Below are positions 44,624 through 53,532 of a DNA stretch of 64,000 nt, one piece after another. Source of the DNA: Bacteriovoracaceae bacterium. Lineage in GTDB: Bacteria; Bdellovibrionota; UBA1018. The translations under genes and the position numbers were made by a program. Each line of letters opens with the position of its first letter. Within the stretch, counting starts at the first letter, position 1. The notes beneath the pieces are model-generated. The model ran no database searches. It was not told the DNA's origin and saw only the letters and a program-made list of their open reading frames with translations. The stretch lies in NCBI GenBank assembly GCA_947447665.1, contig CANFJX010000006.1, forward strand, positions 92,691 through 156,690. Direction: 5' to 3'.

Positions 44624-46519
44624 TCATCGCTGAATATAACCGTTTGCCTCCAGAAGATGGAGCCAAAATCGATCTTTAAGTCGAATATTACTGCTTAACT
44701 CGTCCGCTGGAGGAGGAGCAAAATACTCGCTGTGCTGATGAGGGTCCGAAAAAAAATCTCGGTAAGCACCTGCCAGAGTATAGTCATCCAGGGCGATCTG
44801 CTGAATCAAAGAAGATTTAAGTTTCGTGCCCATAGCCTCAGGATGTAGGAGGCCGTTACCCTCGGAGTTCATGAGTCCTCTCTCCCTCGACGCTTGAAGG
44901 AGCCTCACCATGTGATCGATGCTAAAAGCCTCAAACTCAACCACTGCAGCCTCGCCCGAGAGCTGAGTTCGCTCCCCACCGAGAAAACGAGCCATTACTC
45001 TTTTCGGTTTCAACTCAGCTATTTCAGGATTTCCGAGAAAAGGGTAAGCAACCTCTGCTTCAGTCCCCCGGAGCCCTAATGAGTAAAGCATTCGCTGGCG
45101 CAAATTCTGCACCACGGTCGTACGAAACTCACTACTTCGTGGCCTTAAATTGCCATGTTTTTCAATAAATTCCATTTTATAGTCCGTAAACACCCGACTG
45201 ATGAAATCTCCAGCGCTCTCAGGCTCACCCTCCGCAAAATAATCTTTTTCTAGATCACTCAGGCCAGCCTGAAGACCATCGATGCAACGGTCGAGATTTC
45301 CCATGAGACGTAATGCTAAATCACCTCCGGGAGAGGCCGCGCTCACACCTGATTGGCCAGAAGCTTCTTGGCTCTGTGCAAAATCAAAAAGTCTTTTGAT
45401 CCTTTTTTGAATGGTTTCCTTGGTTTGTTTCTGCAACTCACTATCATCAGCGAGAACAGTGACACTCTGAAAAAGGCGATCAAAATCTGACCCCATCTCC
45501 ACTACTTCAGGATAAGTTTTGAGTGCATCCCTCATCGCCACCCACTCCTCAAGCGTCAGAGGGGCAGGGTAGACTTGATGAATATCCAAAGAATGGCGAT
45601 GGAAAAAAGGGTCCTCCGCGATAAAATCATAATTAATCTGATATTGACCTTCCGACTGAGCATCGCTCCTGGCCTGATCAACGATTTCTTGTGCTTTAAA
45701 ATAGTCTACCGTGAGAAAGAATAGGTGACTGGAGACATAATTCCGTCTCAATCTATTCTGTAGAATACTTTTGCTAGAATTGTGAAGGTCATAGAGATTA
45801 AAAACTCTCGGCACCGGAGCCCCCGCAATCACTGCCCTCGATTGTGGAATCAGTCCCATCCGGACATCCCCCTCATCGTTGACATTCAAACGAGGTCGAC
45901 GACCCAGCGGAGAATCTCCTCCGTAGTCCAACACCCATCGGGGAGAACTTGGACTCGATTCTCCGTGAAATACCCCAGAATAAGGTCTCCAAGGCAGATG
46001 ATTGGGCATCCCAACCCAAGAAACTTCGGGATCCGGGCTCGCCAGCGCAGAAAGAAGCAGACTACCATAAGGTCCAAAATTTCTATAGGCATGGACTGAA
46101 TGGGCAGCACCAAGACGTACAATGGGATCTTCGTCAATTAGACCCCTTTGAATCAAAAAGGCAGTTCCGAGAGAAGGGAATGAACTCGAGGCAACTCGAA
46201 GAGCCGCCAAGCGAACCTGAGGCGAAGGATCTTGTGACGCCAAAGTTAAAATTTCGATCGGATTGACCACATGAGCATAAGCGAGGCTGAGGATCGCCTC
46301 CCGCCTGACTCTGGGATCAGGACTCTGAAGTGCTTCAGAAATGATCTGAGTATCTAATCCGATCACGACCCCAGAAATAGGAAAAGCACTAGCCGTGGGG
46401 GAAGGTACGTCCATCGCATAATTAAAGTTACTTTGCCCCAAAAAGAAAAGAGCGGTCGCAAAAGCCAAGTGTCCGTTAAGTTGAATGGAGAGCGATTTTT
46501 TTTTCCGAATCATGTCCAT
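44624..46519 (-). CDS. Exported HEAT-repeat protein with single-cysteine C-terminal domain (copy 2)
   Basis: A 631-residue tandem paralogue of the next gene. It has the same layout: signal peptide, HEAT-like repeats (SPDPRVRREAILSLAYAH, DPSPQVRLAALRVASSS, DEDPIVRLGAAHSVHAY), a variable middle, and a C-terminal domain nearly identical over long stretches. Its only cysteine is C412, again in NLDRCIDGLQ. The middle (about 165-230) is unrelated to copy 1, so the linker drifts while both ends are held. The gene ends 89 AT-rich bases upstream of copy 1. No other component of a secretion system lies nearby. Confidence 0.85.
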   Translation of the reverse strand: MDMIRKKKSLSIQLNGHLAFATALFFLGQSNFNYAMDVPSPTASAFPISGVVIGLDTQIISEALQSPDPRVRREAILSLAYAHVVNPIEILTLASQDPSPQVRLAALRVASSSFPSLGTAFLIQRGLIDEDPIVRLGAAHSVHAYRNFGPYGSLLLSALASPDPEVSWVGMPNHLPWRPYSGVFHGESSPSSPRWVLDYGGDSPLGRRPRLNVNDEGDVRMGLIPQSRAVIAGAPVPRVFNLYDLHNSSKSILQNRLRRNYVSSHLFFLTVDYFKAQEIVDQARSDAQSEGQYQINYDFIAEDPFFHRHSLDIHQVYPAPLTLEEWVAMRDALKTYPEVVEMGSDFDRLFQSVTVLADDSELQKQTKETIQKRIKRLFDFAQSQEASGQSGVSAASPGGDLALRLMGNLDRCIDGLQAGLSDLEKDYFAEGEPESAGDFISRVFTDYKMEFIEKHGNLRPRSSEFRTTVVQNLRQRMLYSLGLRGTEAEVAYPFLGNPEIAELKPKRVMARFLGGERTQLSGEAAVVEFEAFSIDHMVRLLQASRERGLMNSEGNGLLHPEAMGTKLKSSLIQQIALDDYTLAGAYRDFFSDPHQHSEYFAPPPADELSSNIRLKDRFWLHLLEANGYIQR

Positions 46520-46653
46520 CTTGAGTCGGTATTACATTTTTTAAGCTGATTTTAAAATCGAATAAATCTCATATCCCAGCGGATAGGAACCAATACCTGA
46601 GTTGAACCATTCACTTCACCCTCCCCTTTCCCCCTAGCTCGCACCCCTGATCC

Positions 46654-47274
46654 ATGCTAAAAATCGTTCCCATGCAAATCTCTAAAAAGCCCTGGCGAGT
46701 AATCGGCTTCGTACTTTTAGGCCTCGCTCTCGGAGAAGGAACCTATCTCTCCCAAGGCCCTGATATCACACTGGTCCTCGACCGTCGATTTCGCAGCTCG
46801 CTCTCTCCCGATCGCCTGAGCCGAAATCTCTCGTCCACTTCGCGGTGGCCGCAGTGGTTTCACTCTCTCGCTCAAGTCGTTGGCCCCTCGACTCTCGAGA
46901 AAGGGTCTCAGCTCACTCTTAAGATCGACCCCAAAAAGGGCCCAAAAAAGAAGTTTGACCTCCAGGCGGAGGTCATCGAATCCATTCCCTCCCGACTCCT
47001 GCACCTGAAAATTACGGGTGACTCCTCAGGCCGACTCACCCATCTCTTTGATCGCCTGGAGTGGAAAATTGAAATCGACCCGACCGAGCAAGGCTCCTCG
47101 ATTCATGGGATCGCTCTCGCCCATACCCGCCACTGGCGGGCACGACTGTTTGGAAGATTGACCGAGAAAATCCTCATGAATCAGGTTTTTTATCCGAACC
47201 TCATCCAATTAGCGGATCTCAAGCAACCTTTCAGCATCGATGAAGCGCCGCATCTTCCAGCCGGATCACTGTAA
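46654..47274 (+). CDS. Membrane-anchored SRPBCC/START-like protein
   Basis: A 206-residue protein. A basic start and one membrane helix (about 16-33) precede a domain with the SRPBCC (polyketide cyclase-like) rhythm. It reads WPQWFHSLAQVVG, then GSQLTLKIDP, IPSRLLHLKITGD, LFDRLEWKIEID, and a long terminal helix containing WRARLFGRLTEKIL. Such domains bind hydrophobic ligands; none can be named here. An in-frame ATG at residue 7 is an alternative start. It precedes murF by 63 bp on the same strand. Confidence 0.75.
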   Translation: MLKIVPMQISKKPWRVIGFVLLGLALGEGTYLSQGPDITLVLDRRFRSSLSPDRLSRNLSSTSRWPQWFHSLAQVVGPSTLEKGSQLTLKIDPKKGPKKKFDLQAEVIESIPSRLLHLKITGDSSGRLTHLFDRLEWKIEIDPTEQGSSIHGIALAHTRHWRARLFGRLTEKILMNQVFYPNLIQLADLKQPFSIDEAPHLPAGSL

Positions 47275-47303
47275 AGGCGGGAATTGGACACTTAGCCCCC
47301 CTC

Positions 47304-47331
47304 TTGAGTTCGCTTTGGATCATGTTACGCT
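47304..47331 (+). promoter_or_regulatory. Candidate promoter of murF, leaderless
   Basis: TTGAGT (47304-47309), 16 bp, TACGCT (47326-47331). Only six bases separate the -10 element from the murF ATG at 47338, so transcription would start at or next to the initiation codon. Confidence 0.5.
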
Positions 47332-47337
47332 TCAAGA

Positions 47338-48870
47338 ATGAATCCTTCCCAATATCACCCCCAGCTGACTGCCGAGTTCGTTGCCCAAGCACTCCACCTG
47401 AGAATCGCTGCGATCCCCAAGATCGAATTTACGTCAGTCACGACGGACTCTAGAAAAGCCGGCCCGGGAAGTTTGTTTGTCGCCATTCCAGGGGAAAAAT
47501 GGGACGGAAACGACTTTATCGAATCAGCCCTCACTGCAGGGGCCAGTGGGATCCTCTGTCGAAGGGGGGTTTCAGTCTCGGCTCGTAAGGAAGTGGTCAT
47601 TTTCCAAGTGGATGACACCATCGATGCCTACCGACGACTGGCAGCGAGCTGGCGCCGCGAGTTTTCGATCCCCGTAATCGCTGTCGCTGGAAGTGCAGGC
47701 AAAACTACGACCAAAGAACTTCTCAGCTCGATTCTTCAGGGCCGATTCAACGAGGTCCTCAAAACTGAGGGAAGCCAAAATGGATTTGTAGGGATTCCCA
47801 TGACTCTTCTCGAGCTCCGCCCCAAACATCAGGCAGCGGTGATTGAAGTGGGTATCGACGAAATCGGAGCCATGGTCCAGCACATAGGCCTCGTAGCCCC
47901 TACTGCATCAGTGCTAACTGCCATTGGCCCCGAGCACCTGGAGAAACTGCGAGACCTCCCCACCGTCGCCCAAGAGGAAGGCATCGCCCTCTCCCACGTC
48001 GCCAAAAACAAAGGACTGGTGGCGATCTCCTTAGATGACCCCTGGATTAGACCCCACGCATCCACCCTCAAGGATGGCAGGAAAATCACATTCACTCTCG
48101 GAGATGTCCCACCCAAATCTCTCGAGACCTCCCTCGACAGCACCACGCTTCGCGGGCAACTCAGCTTAGACCAACGGGAACTCACCCTGCATGGGGCTGG
48201 CCTCACTCAGACCACGTTGCAACTCCCGTTGCTCGGCAAGCACAACGCGTCGAATCTCTTGGCTGCCATCGCCCTAGCGGCGGGCTTAGGACTGACAAGC
48301 GAAGAAATCCTCCAAGGACTTGCCCAATTTCGGGGTGCTGCGGGCCGATCTGAGATTCAGAAACTCCCCGGACACTCAGTTGTCATTTGCGACTACTACA
48401 ACGCTCAGCCTGCATCAGTTCGGGCGGGACTTGAGCTTTTGAATGATTTGAGTCGACCCCCAAAAAATGACCCTCAGGGAGTATCTCCCTCCGCTCTTGG
48501 CGCTCGTTGGGCTTGCCTGGGCGACATGCTCGAACTCGGAGAGAAGGAAGAATCTTTTCATCGCGAAATTGCCCCCCAAATCGTTCAACTCCAAATTGAA
48601 AATATCCTGCTCTTTGGTCCTCGGATGCGCGCGCTTTTAGATGAGCTCAAAAAGCTGAAGTTTCAGGGACGCTTAGCTCACTTTGAATCGCAGGCCGAGC
48701 TGGCTCAGACCCTGACTCAATCGGCAAAGCCGGGGGATACACTGCTCATCAAGGGATCTCGCGGGATGAAAATGGAAGAAGTTTGGAAAATTCTTCAGTC
48801 CTATGCTAACTCGCATTGGAACAAATCCCATGAGAGCCAAGATCGTACCCCCGACTCCCGAGTCGATTAG
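47338..48870 (+). CDS. murF: UDP-MurNAc-tripeptide--D-alanyl-D-alanine ligase
   Basis: A 510-residue Mur ligase adding D-Ala-D-Ala to the peptidoglycan precursor. The N-terminal domain has TDSRKAGPGSLFVAIPGE, the ATP site is GSAGKTTTK at 118-126, GKHNASNLLAAIALA marks the central domain, and CDYYNAQPASV (usually DDYYNANP) the third. At 510 residues it is longer than E. coli MurF (452), with insertions around a Pro-rich loop (about 375-390). It sits apart from a dcw cluster. No ribosome site is visible before the ATG. Its last 41 bases overlap the Sua5 gene. Confidence 0.94.
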   Translation: MNPSQYHPQLTAEFVAQALHLRIAAIPKIEFTSVTTDSRKAGPGSLFVAIPGEKWDGNDFIESALTAGASGILCRRGVSVSARKEVVIFQVDDTIDAYRRLAASWRREFSIPVIAVAGSAGKTTTKELLSSILQGRFNEVLKTEGSQNGFVGIPMTLLELRPKHQAAVIEVGIDEIGAMVQHIGLVAPTASVLTAIGPEHLEKLRDLPTVAQEEGIALSHVAKNKGLVAISLDDPWIRPHASTLKDGRKITFTLGDVPPKSLETSLDSTTLRGQLSLDQRELTLHGAGLTQTTLQLPLLGKHNASNLLAAIALAAGLGLTSEEILQGLAQFRGAAGRSEIQKLPGHSVVICDYYNAQPASVRAGLELLNDLSRPPKNDPQGVSPSALGARWACLGDMLELGEKEESFHREIAPQIVQLQIENILLFGPRMRALLDELKKLKFQGRLAHFESQAELAQTLTQSAKPGDTLLIKGSRGMKMEEVWKILQSYANSHWNKSHESQDRTPDSRVD

Positions 48871-49957
48871 CCAAATTGCCGAAGCCCTGCGCCGCGATGA
48901 AGTCGTGGGCATGCCCACGGAGACCGTATACGGTCTTGCAGGGAACGCTCGGTCCTCGCTAGCTCTTGCCCGAATTTTTGAAACCAAGGAGCGTCCCACC
49001 TTCGATCCCCTAATCATTCATATCGGTCCCCTCCCCCGGGGCGGCGAGATCGAAGCCCTGAAAGCGCTCGAATTGGTGGATTTTGAAAACCTCCCCCCAG
49101 CGCGGATTCAGCAGCTCGAAATCTTGATCCGCAAATTTTGGCCAGGCCCGTTAACCTTAGTCCTCCCAAAACACCCAAGCGTACCTGACTTAGCCACGAG
49201 TGGGCTTCCCTCAGTGGCGATCCGAATGCCGCAGCATCCAGTTGCTCTCGCTCTGATTGTTGCCGCGCAAACTCCTTTAGCAGCCCCCAGCGCTAATCGT
49301 TTTGGGCGAATTAGCCCCACCACGGCCGAGGCAGTCCAGCAAGAACTCGGGGATCGAATCTCGTGGATTCTTGACGGAGGACCCGCCACGATTGGAGTGG
49401 AGTCGACCATACTCAGCTTGGCGCCCCCCCACGATTTATCCATTTTAAGACCCGGTGGAACGCCGCCAGAGAAAATCGAAGCAGCCCTCGGAATAAAGCT
49501 TAAGCAAGGCTACGGCTCGGCCACAAACTCCTCAGCTCCTGCTGAGCTGGAGTTCAAACCTCTAGCGCCCGGAATGCTCGAGAGCCATTATGCCCCCCGG
49601 ACTCCTCTATTTTTGCTCCCACGAGGGATCCATGAGCTGACACCTCAGGACCTGGACTCCATCCGGGCGATTCTGACAACATTGCCGCACGCCCATCCAA
49701 CCCTTGGACTGCTCCTCATGAAGGGAGAACCCCAGAAAGGTGGTGCCGAGTTCTGTCGTCAAACCCACTGCGCCACCCAGTGCCGAACTCTCTCCACTCA
49801 AGGAGATATGAACGAGGCTGCTAGAAATTTATTCGCGGAAATGCGTTCCCTCGACTCCCTTGGGTTGCACGTGATTTTCGCTGAACCTTGTCTTCAGCAA
49901 GAGGGATTAGGCTTTGCCATTTCTGATCGCCTAAGAAGGGCGAGCGTCAGGCGCTAA
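48830..49957 (+). CDS. Threonylcarbamoyl-AMP synthase, Sua5 type
   Basis: A 375-residue enzyme making threonylcarbamoyl-AMP for t6A37 of ANN-decoding tRNAs. The YrdC domain is N-terminal (EVVGMPTETVYGLAGNA, FDPLIIHI, WPGPLTLVLP, RMPQHPVALALI, APSANRFGRISPT, GVESTILSL, LRPGGTPPEKIE). The extra C-terminal Sua5 domain (about 260-375) starts LAPGMLESHYAP and makes it the two-domain form rather than TsaC. The ATG at 48830 (MRAKIV) is preferred to the 48803 start, which adds non-family residues. Confidence 0.94.
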   Translation: MRAKIVPPTPESISQIAEALRRDEVVGMPTETVYGLAGNARSSLALARIFETKERPTFDPLIIHIGPLPRGGEIEALKALELVDFENLPPARIQQLEILIRKFWPGPLTLVLPKHPSVPDLATSGLPSVAIRMPQHPVALALIVAAQTPLAAPSANRFGRISPTTAEAVQQELGDRISWILDGGPATIGVESTILSLAPPHDLSILRPGGTPPEKIEAALGIKLKQGYGSATNSSAPAELEFKPLAPGMLESHYAPRTPLFLLPRGIHELTPQDLDSIRAILTTLPHAHPTLGLLLMKGEPQKGGAEFCRQTHCATQCRTLSTQGDMNEAARNLFAEMRSLDSLGLHVIFAEPCLQQEGLGFAISDRLRRASVRR

Positions 49958-50014
49958 TCTCTTACGTATCAGAGAAGATTTTGTGATACTTAGATCAGAA
50001 TCCAAAGGAGCACC

Positions 50015-50608
50015 ATGTTTACGGGAATAATTGAAGCCCAGGTAGGGATCACTGAGGTTAAAAAACAGCCTGACTCACTCGAGATCAGACTGCCCAACCC
50101 CTTTGCCGACGTGATTCTGGGGGAAAGCATCGCCGTCAATGGAGCTTGTCTCACGGTTGCCCAAATAGATTCTCCAGATCTGCTCTTTTTTGTGAGCGCC
50201 GAGACATTGGAAAAGACCAACCTCGCGCGACTCGAAGTCGGCTCCTCGGTCAACCTAGAACGAGCCATCACTCTGAGCACCCGCTTGTCGGGCCACTTAG
50301 TCCAGGGGCACGTTGACGGAAAAGCCCAACTCGTAGAAATCTCCTCAGTGGGCGAGAGTTACCGGATGAAGTGGCAAATCCCCCCTTCACTCGCTCGGTA
50401 TTGCATCTCCAAAGGTTCCATCACACTCAACGGTGTGAGCCTGACCATCAACAGCCTCGATGGATCCTTCTGCTCGATCATGGTGATTCCTCATACCTGG
50501 ACCCACACCAATCTTTCACGCCTTCAAGTAGGCGACGAAGTGAATGTCGAAGTCGATCTTTTAGCCAAATACGTGGAGCGATTATGCCAACCCTTACTGC
50601 AGCTTTAG
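50015..50608 (+). CDS. ribE: Riboflavin synthase alpha chain
   Basis: A 197-residue enzyme that dismutates two 6,7-dimethyl-8-ribityllumazines into riboflavin. It is made of two lumazine-binding repeats, starting [12 protein letters not shown] and [14 protein letters not shown], each with a S/N-L-T core (GACLTVAQI and GVSLTINSL). AAAGGAG lies before the ATG. No FMN riboswitch is present in the 57-base gap upstream, so flavin control, if any, is by other means. Its 3' end overlaps ribBA by 25 bases, and ribH follows, forming a compact riboflavin operon. Confidence 0.96.
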   Translation: MFTGIIEAQVGITEVKKQPDSLEIRLPNPFADVILGESIAVNGACLTVAQIDSPDLLFFVSAETLEKTNLARLEVGSSVNLERAITLSTRLSGHLVQGHVDGKAQLVEISSVGESYRMKWQIPPSLARYCISKGSITLNGVSLTINSLDGSFCSIMVIPHTWTHTNLSRLQVGDEVNVEVDLLAKYVERLCQPLLQL

Positions 50609-51798
50609 ATGATCTTAAAAACGGAAAAATGGTTATCTTGGTCGACGACGAGGACCGAGAGAATGAGGGCGACCTCGTACTATCGGCCCACCAAGTAACC
50701 CCCGCGGCGATTAATTTTATGGCCACTCACGCCCGAGGCTTGATCTGCCTTTCCATGAGCTCCCAGCGAGTTGACGAACTTCAACTCCCCATGATGGCTC
50801 CGCGCAACCAATCGCCGAAGCAAACTGCATTCACGGTCTCGATCGAGGCCAAAGAAGGCGTCAGCACCGGGATTTCAGCCCACGACCGAGCTCACACGAT
50901 TCGAACAGCGGTGGATCCTCTCCGAGGATCTTCCGATCTCGTTTCGCCGGGTCATATTTTCCCGCTCCGTGCGCAAGACGGTGGGGTCCTCGTTCGCGCC
51001 GGTCACACCGAAGGATCGATCGACCTGGTCAAGCTGGCAGGACTTCCCGCTGCGGCAGTGATCTGCGAAATTATGAACGAGGACGGCTCCATGGCTCGAC
51101 TCGAAGATTTAAAAGTTTTTGCGAAAAAATTTGACCTCAAAATTGTCAGCATTAAAGAAGTCATTGCCCGACGAATGGAGCGAGAGAGCCTGATCGAGGA
51201 AGTCGCCACGGCTCGCCTGCCCACTGAGTTTTCCAAAAATGACTTTGAAATGCACGTTTTCCGAAGCCTCATCGACGGCACTGAGCACGTAGCATTGGTC
51301 CATGGCCCGATCAAAGACCCCGTTTTGGTTCGAGTCCACTCAGAATGTTTAACGGGTGACGCCTTTGGCTCGCTCCGCTGTGACTGCGGTCCCCAGCTTC
51401 AGGCCGCCCTCAAACAAATCGGAGAAAGCGAAAGTGGCGTACTCGTCTACATGAGACGCCATGAAGGTCGGGGCATCGGGCTCGGCAATAAAATTCGAGC
51501 CTACGCGCTTCAAGATAGTGGCATGGACACGGTCGAGGCGAATCACCATTTAGGATTTCAAGCCGACCTCAGGCATTATGGACTCGGCGCCCAAATCCTC
51601 AAGCATTTGGGCGTGAAACAACTCAGGCTCCTGACCAATAACCCCAAGAAAGTCATCGGTCTCGAGGGGTACGACTTGACCATCCTCGAGCAACTCCCCA
51701 TTGAAACAACCCCCAATGCCCATAACGAGGCCTATCTCAATACAAAAAAAGAGAAACTAGGACACACGCTCTCGATCAAGAAAGGTTCAACCAGGTAA
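50584..51798 (+). CDS. ribBA: Bifunctional 3,4-dihydroxy-2-butanone-4-phosphate synthase / GTP cyclohydrolase II
   Basis: A 404-residue fusion supplying both precursors of the lumazine. The RibB half (about 1-200) has [23 protein letters not shown] and the HTEGSIDL motif. The RibA half (about 205-404) has the zinc cysteines of [32 protein letters not shown], and TNNPKK near the end. All catalytic motifs look intact, so both activities are expected. The ATG at 50584 overlaps ribE; longer readings from 50371 run through ribE in another frame and are rejected. Confidence 0.96.
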   Translation: MPTLTAALDDLKNGKMVILVDDEDRENEGDLVLSAHQVTPAAINFMATHARGLICLSMSSQRVDELQLPMMAPRNQSPKQTAFTVSIEAKEGVSTGISAHDRAHTIRTAVDPLRGSSDLVSPGHIFPLRAQDGGVLVRAGHTEGSIDLVKLAGLPAAAVICEIMNEDGSMARLEDLKVFAKKFDLKIVSIKEVIARRMERESLIEEVATARLPTEFSKNDFEMHVFRSLIDGTEHVALVHGPIKDPVLVRVHSECLTGDAFGSLRCDCGPQLQAALKQIGESESGVLVYMRRHEGRGIGLGNKIRAYALQDSGMDTVEANHHLGFQADLRHYGLGAQILKHLGVKQLRLLTNNPKKVIGLEGYDLTILEQLPIETTPNAHNEAYLNTKKEKLGHTLSIKKGSTR

Positions 51799-51806
51799 AA
51801 GTAACG

Positions 51807-52256
51807 ATGCTTAAATTCGCCATTTTAGTGAGCCAATTCAATGATGAAATCTGTAACGGACTCAAGTCTGGTGCTCTCTCCTTTTTGAAAGAAAAGGGAA
51901 TCCATATTTCTCCAGCCGATATCTACTCGGCACCTGGAGCGTTTGAAATTCCACTTTTGGCTCAAGCCCTTGCGAAAACCCGAAAGTACTCTGGTGTGAT
52001 TTGCCTTGGATGCGTCATCAAGGGTGATACGGCTCACTTTGAGTTTATCAGTTTAGGCGCAACCATGGGGATCATGCAGGCCATGCTCCACACAGAAACA
52101 CCCATTAGTTTTGGAATTTTAACCACCTATACCGAAGAGCAGGCAGTAGTTCGGAGCGAGATCGGCTCAGCCCGTGAGGCAGAAAACAAAGGCAGAGAAG
52201 CAGCGGCGGCCTGTCTTTCGTCTGCTCAAATGTTAGCTCAAATCACTCAGGGATAG
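51807..52256 (+). CDS. ribH: 6,7-dimethyl-8-ribityllumazine synthase
   Basis: A 149-residue subunit of the lumazine synthase shell. It has ILVSQFN at the N-terminus, PGAFEIPLLAQALA, and GCVIKGDTAHFEFI with the active-site His. GILTTYTEEQAVVRS follows, where the usual LT-T-x-x-QA-x-x-R pattern holds. Eight bases separate it from ribBA. The CDF transporter gene follows after three bases. Confidence 0.96.
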   Translation: MLKFAILVSQFNDEICNGLKSGALSFLKEKGIHISPADIYSAPGAFEIPLLAQALAKTRKYSGVICLGCVIKGDTAHFEFISLGATMGIMQAMLHTETPISFGILTTYTEEQAVVRSEIGSAREAENKGREAAAACLSSAQMLAQITQG

Positions 52257-52259
52257 CCC

Positions 52260-53222
52260 GTGCCCCACTCACACGACCATCATCCCCACTCACATCACTC
52301 GCACCGCCACTCACACGGCCACGCCCACTCACACGCCGGAAAGGCGCCCAAAGCGATTGGTCAGGCCATGTTTATCACGCTAGTTTTCATGGTGATTGAG
52401 TTCGTCGGCGGATGGTTCTCCAATAGCCTTGCATTAATCTCAGATGCCGCCCACATGCTTACGGATATTGGAGCCATGCTCCTGAGCCTCTTTGCGCTCT
52501 GGATCGCCCGACGTCCCGTCACGCTTAGCATGAGCTTTGGTTATCACCGGGCTGAGATCTTGGGCGCGCTCTCGAGTGGGCTCCTGATCTGGTTGATTTC
52601 TGGAGTTTTGATTTACGAAGCAGTAGTACGAATGCAGGCCCCTCCTGAGGTCCGAGCTCCCGTCGTCTTTGTCGTTGCTGTGATCGGCTTGATAGCCAAC
52701 TTATTTAGCATGCGGATTTTACATTCAGCAAAAAAGGAAAATCTCAATATCCGCGCCGCTTACCTGCATCTCCTCGCTGACGCGCTCGGCAGCGTCGGGG
52801 CCATCGTTGCGGGCGCCGTTCTTTGGCTTACGGGTTGGCGCCCTATTGATCCCATCATCACGATTCTTTTTGCCGTACTAATGCTGGTAAGCTCTTGGAG
52901 TCTGGTTAAGGAGGCCATCGAAGTCTTGATGGAGTCTACGCCGAGCCACATCGACCCCGAGCAGATTCAAAAAGAGCTACAAGCCTTACCCACGGTACGT
53001 GAGGCCCATGATCTTCATATTTGGTCGGTTTCGAGCGGACGCCTTGCCTTAAGCGTTCATCTCATCTCTGATGCCTCGGAGGCCCTTCTCGTAGCCGCTA
53101 ACGAACTGCTGGAAAACCACTTTGGGATCGTCCACACCACGATTCAAGTCGAACACCCAGATCGATTTCAATCAAAACGCTGCTACGACTGCATGCCTCT
53201 TGAGTTGAGAACCAAACGGTGA
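52260..53222 (+). CDS. Cation diffusion facilitator (zinc) transporter
   Basis: A 320-residue membrane antiporter exporting Zn2+ or a similar metal. The first 27 residues are an extreme His-rich tail (14 His), a likely metal buffer. Six membrane helices follow. The binding sites are in SDAAHMLTD (helix 2) and HLLADALGS (helix 5). The C-terminal cytoplasmic domain has HDLHIWS and a terminal KRCYDC pair of cysteines. Translation begins at GTG 52260, three bases after ribH, with AGGGAT upstream. Linkage to the rib genes is likely transcriptional only. Confidence 0.93.
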   Translation: MPHSHDHHPHSHHSHRHSHGHAHSHAGKAPKAIGQAMFITLVFMVIEFVGGWFSNSLALISDAAHMLTDIGAMLLSLFALWIARRPVTLSMSFGYHRAEILGALSSGLLIWLISGVLIYEAVVRMQAPPEVRAPVVFVVAVIGLIANLFSMRILHSAKKENLNIRAAYLHLLADALGSVGAIVAGAVLWLTGWRPIDPIITILFAVLMLVSSWSLVKEAIEVLMESTPSHIDPEQIQKELQALPTVREAHDLHIWSVSSGRLALSVHLISDASEALLVAANELLENHFGIVHTTIQVEHPDRFQSKRCYDCMPLELRTKR

Positions 53223-53239
53223 TACTAGACTTTTCAAGT

Positions 53240-53316
53240 GCACCCGTAGCTCAGTTGGATAGAGTAGCTGGCTTCGAACCAGTTGGTCGGGAGTTCGAAT
53301 CTCTCCGGGTGCGCCA
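53240..53316 (+). tRNA. tRNA-Arg (anticodon UCG)
   Basis: A 77-base cloverleaf. The acceptor stem is GCACCCG/CGGGTGC, the anticodon loop CTTCGAA gives UCG, the T loop is TTCGAAT, the discriminator is G, and CCA is encoded. It reads CGA (and CGN by wobble), and CGA is frequent in the window's genes. It lies 17 bases after the CDF gene and may be processed from the same transcript. Confidence 0.96.
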
Positions 53317-53532
53317 CTTTTAGATGAAATCATCTGCTCTCCTCCGGTTCCACCCTCCAATTTTAGACAAAACCGTTTGAATGCTGAAAACTCTGAACTT
53401 TCCCCAAATGCGCCACCCCCCAACAAGTTCCGGCAGTAGGTGTAAGTCTCACCAAAAGCACTCGGGCTGATTTCATAGTTGAAAGCTAGTTCAGATTCTG
53501 GCAGCCAAATAATGACTCAGGAGCACAATTCC

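Noticed and set aside
53172..53426. Minus-strand open frame reading GEIRTPDQLVRSQLLYPTEL
   Set aside because: It is the antisense translation of tRNA-Arg, a well-known artefact in protein databases.
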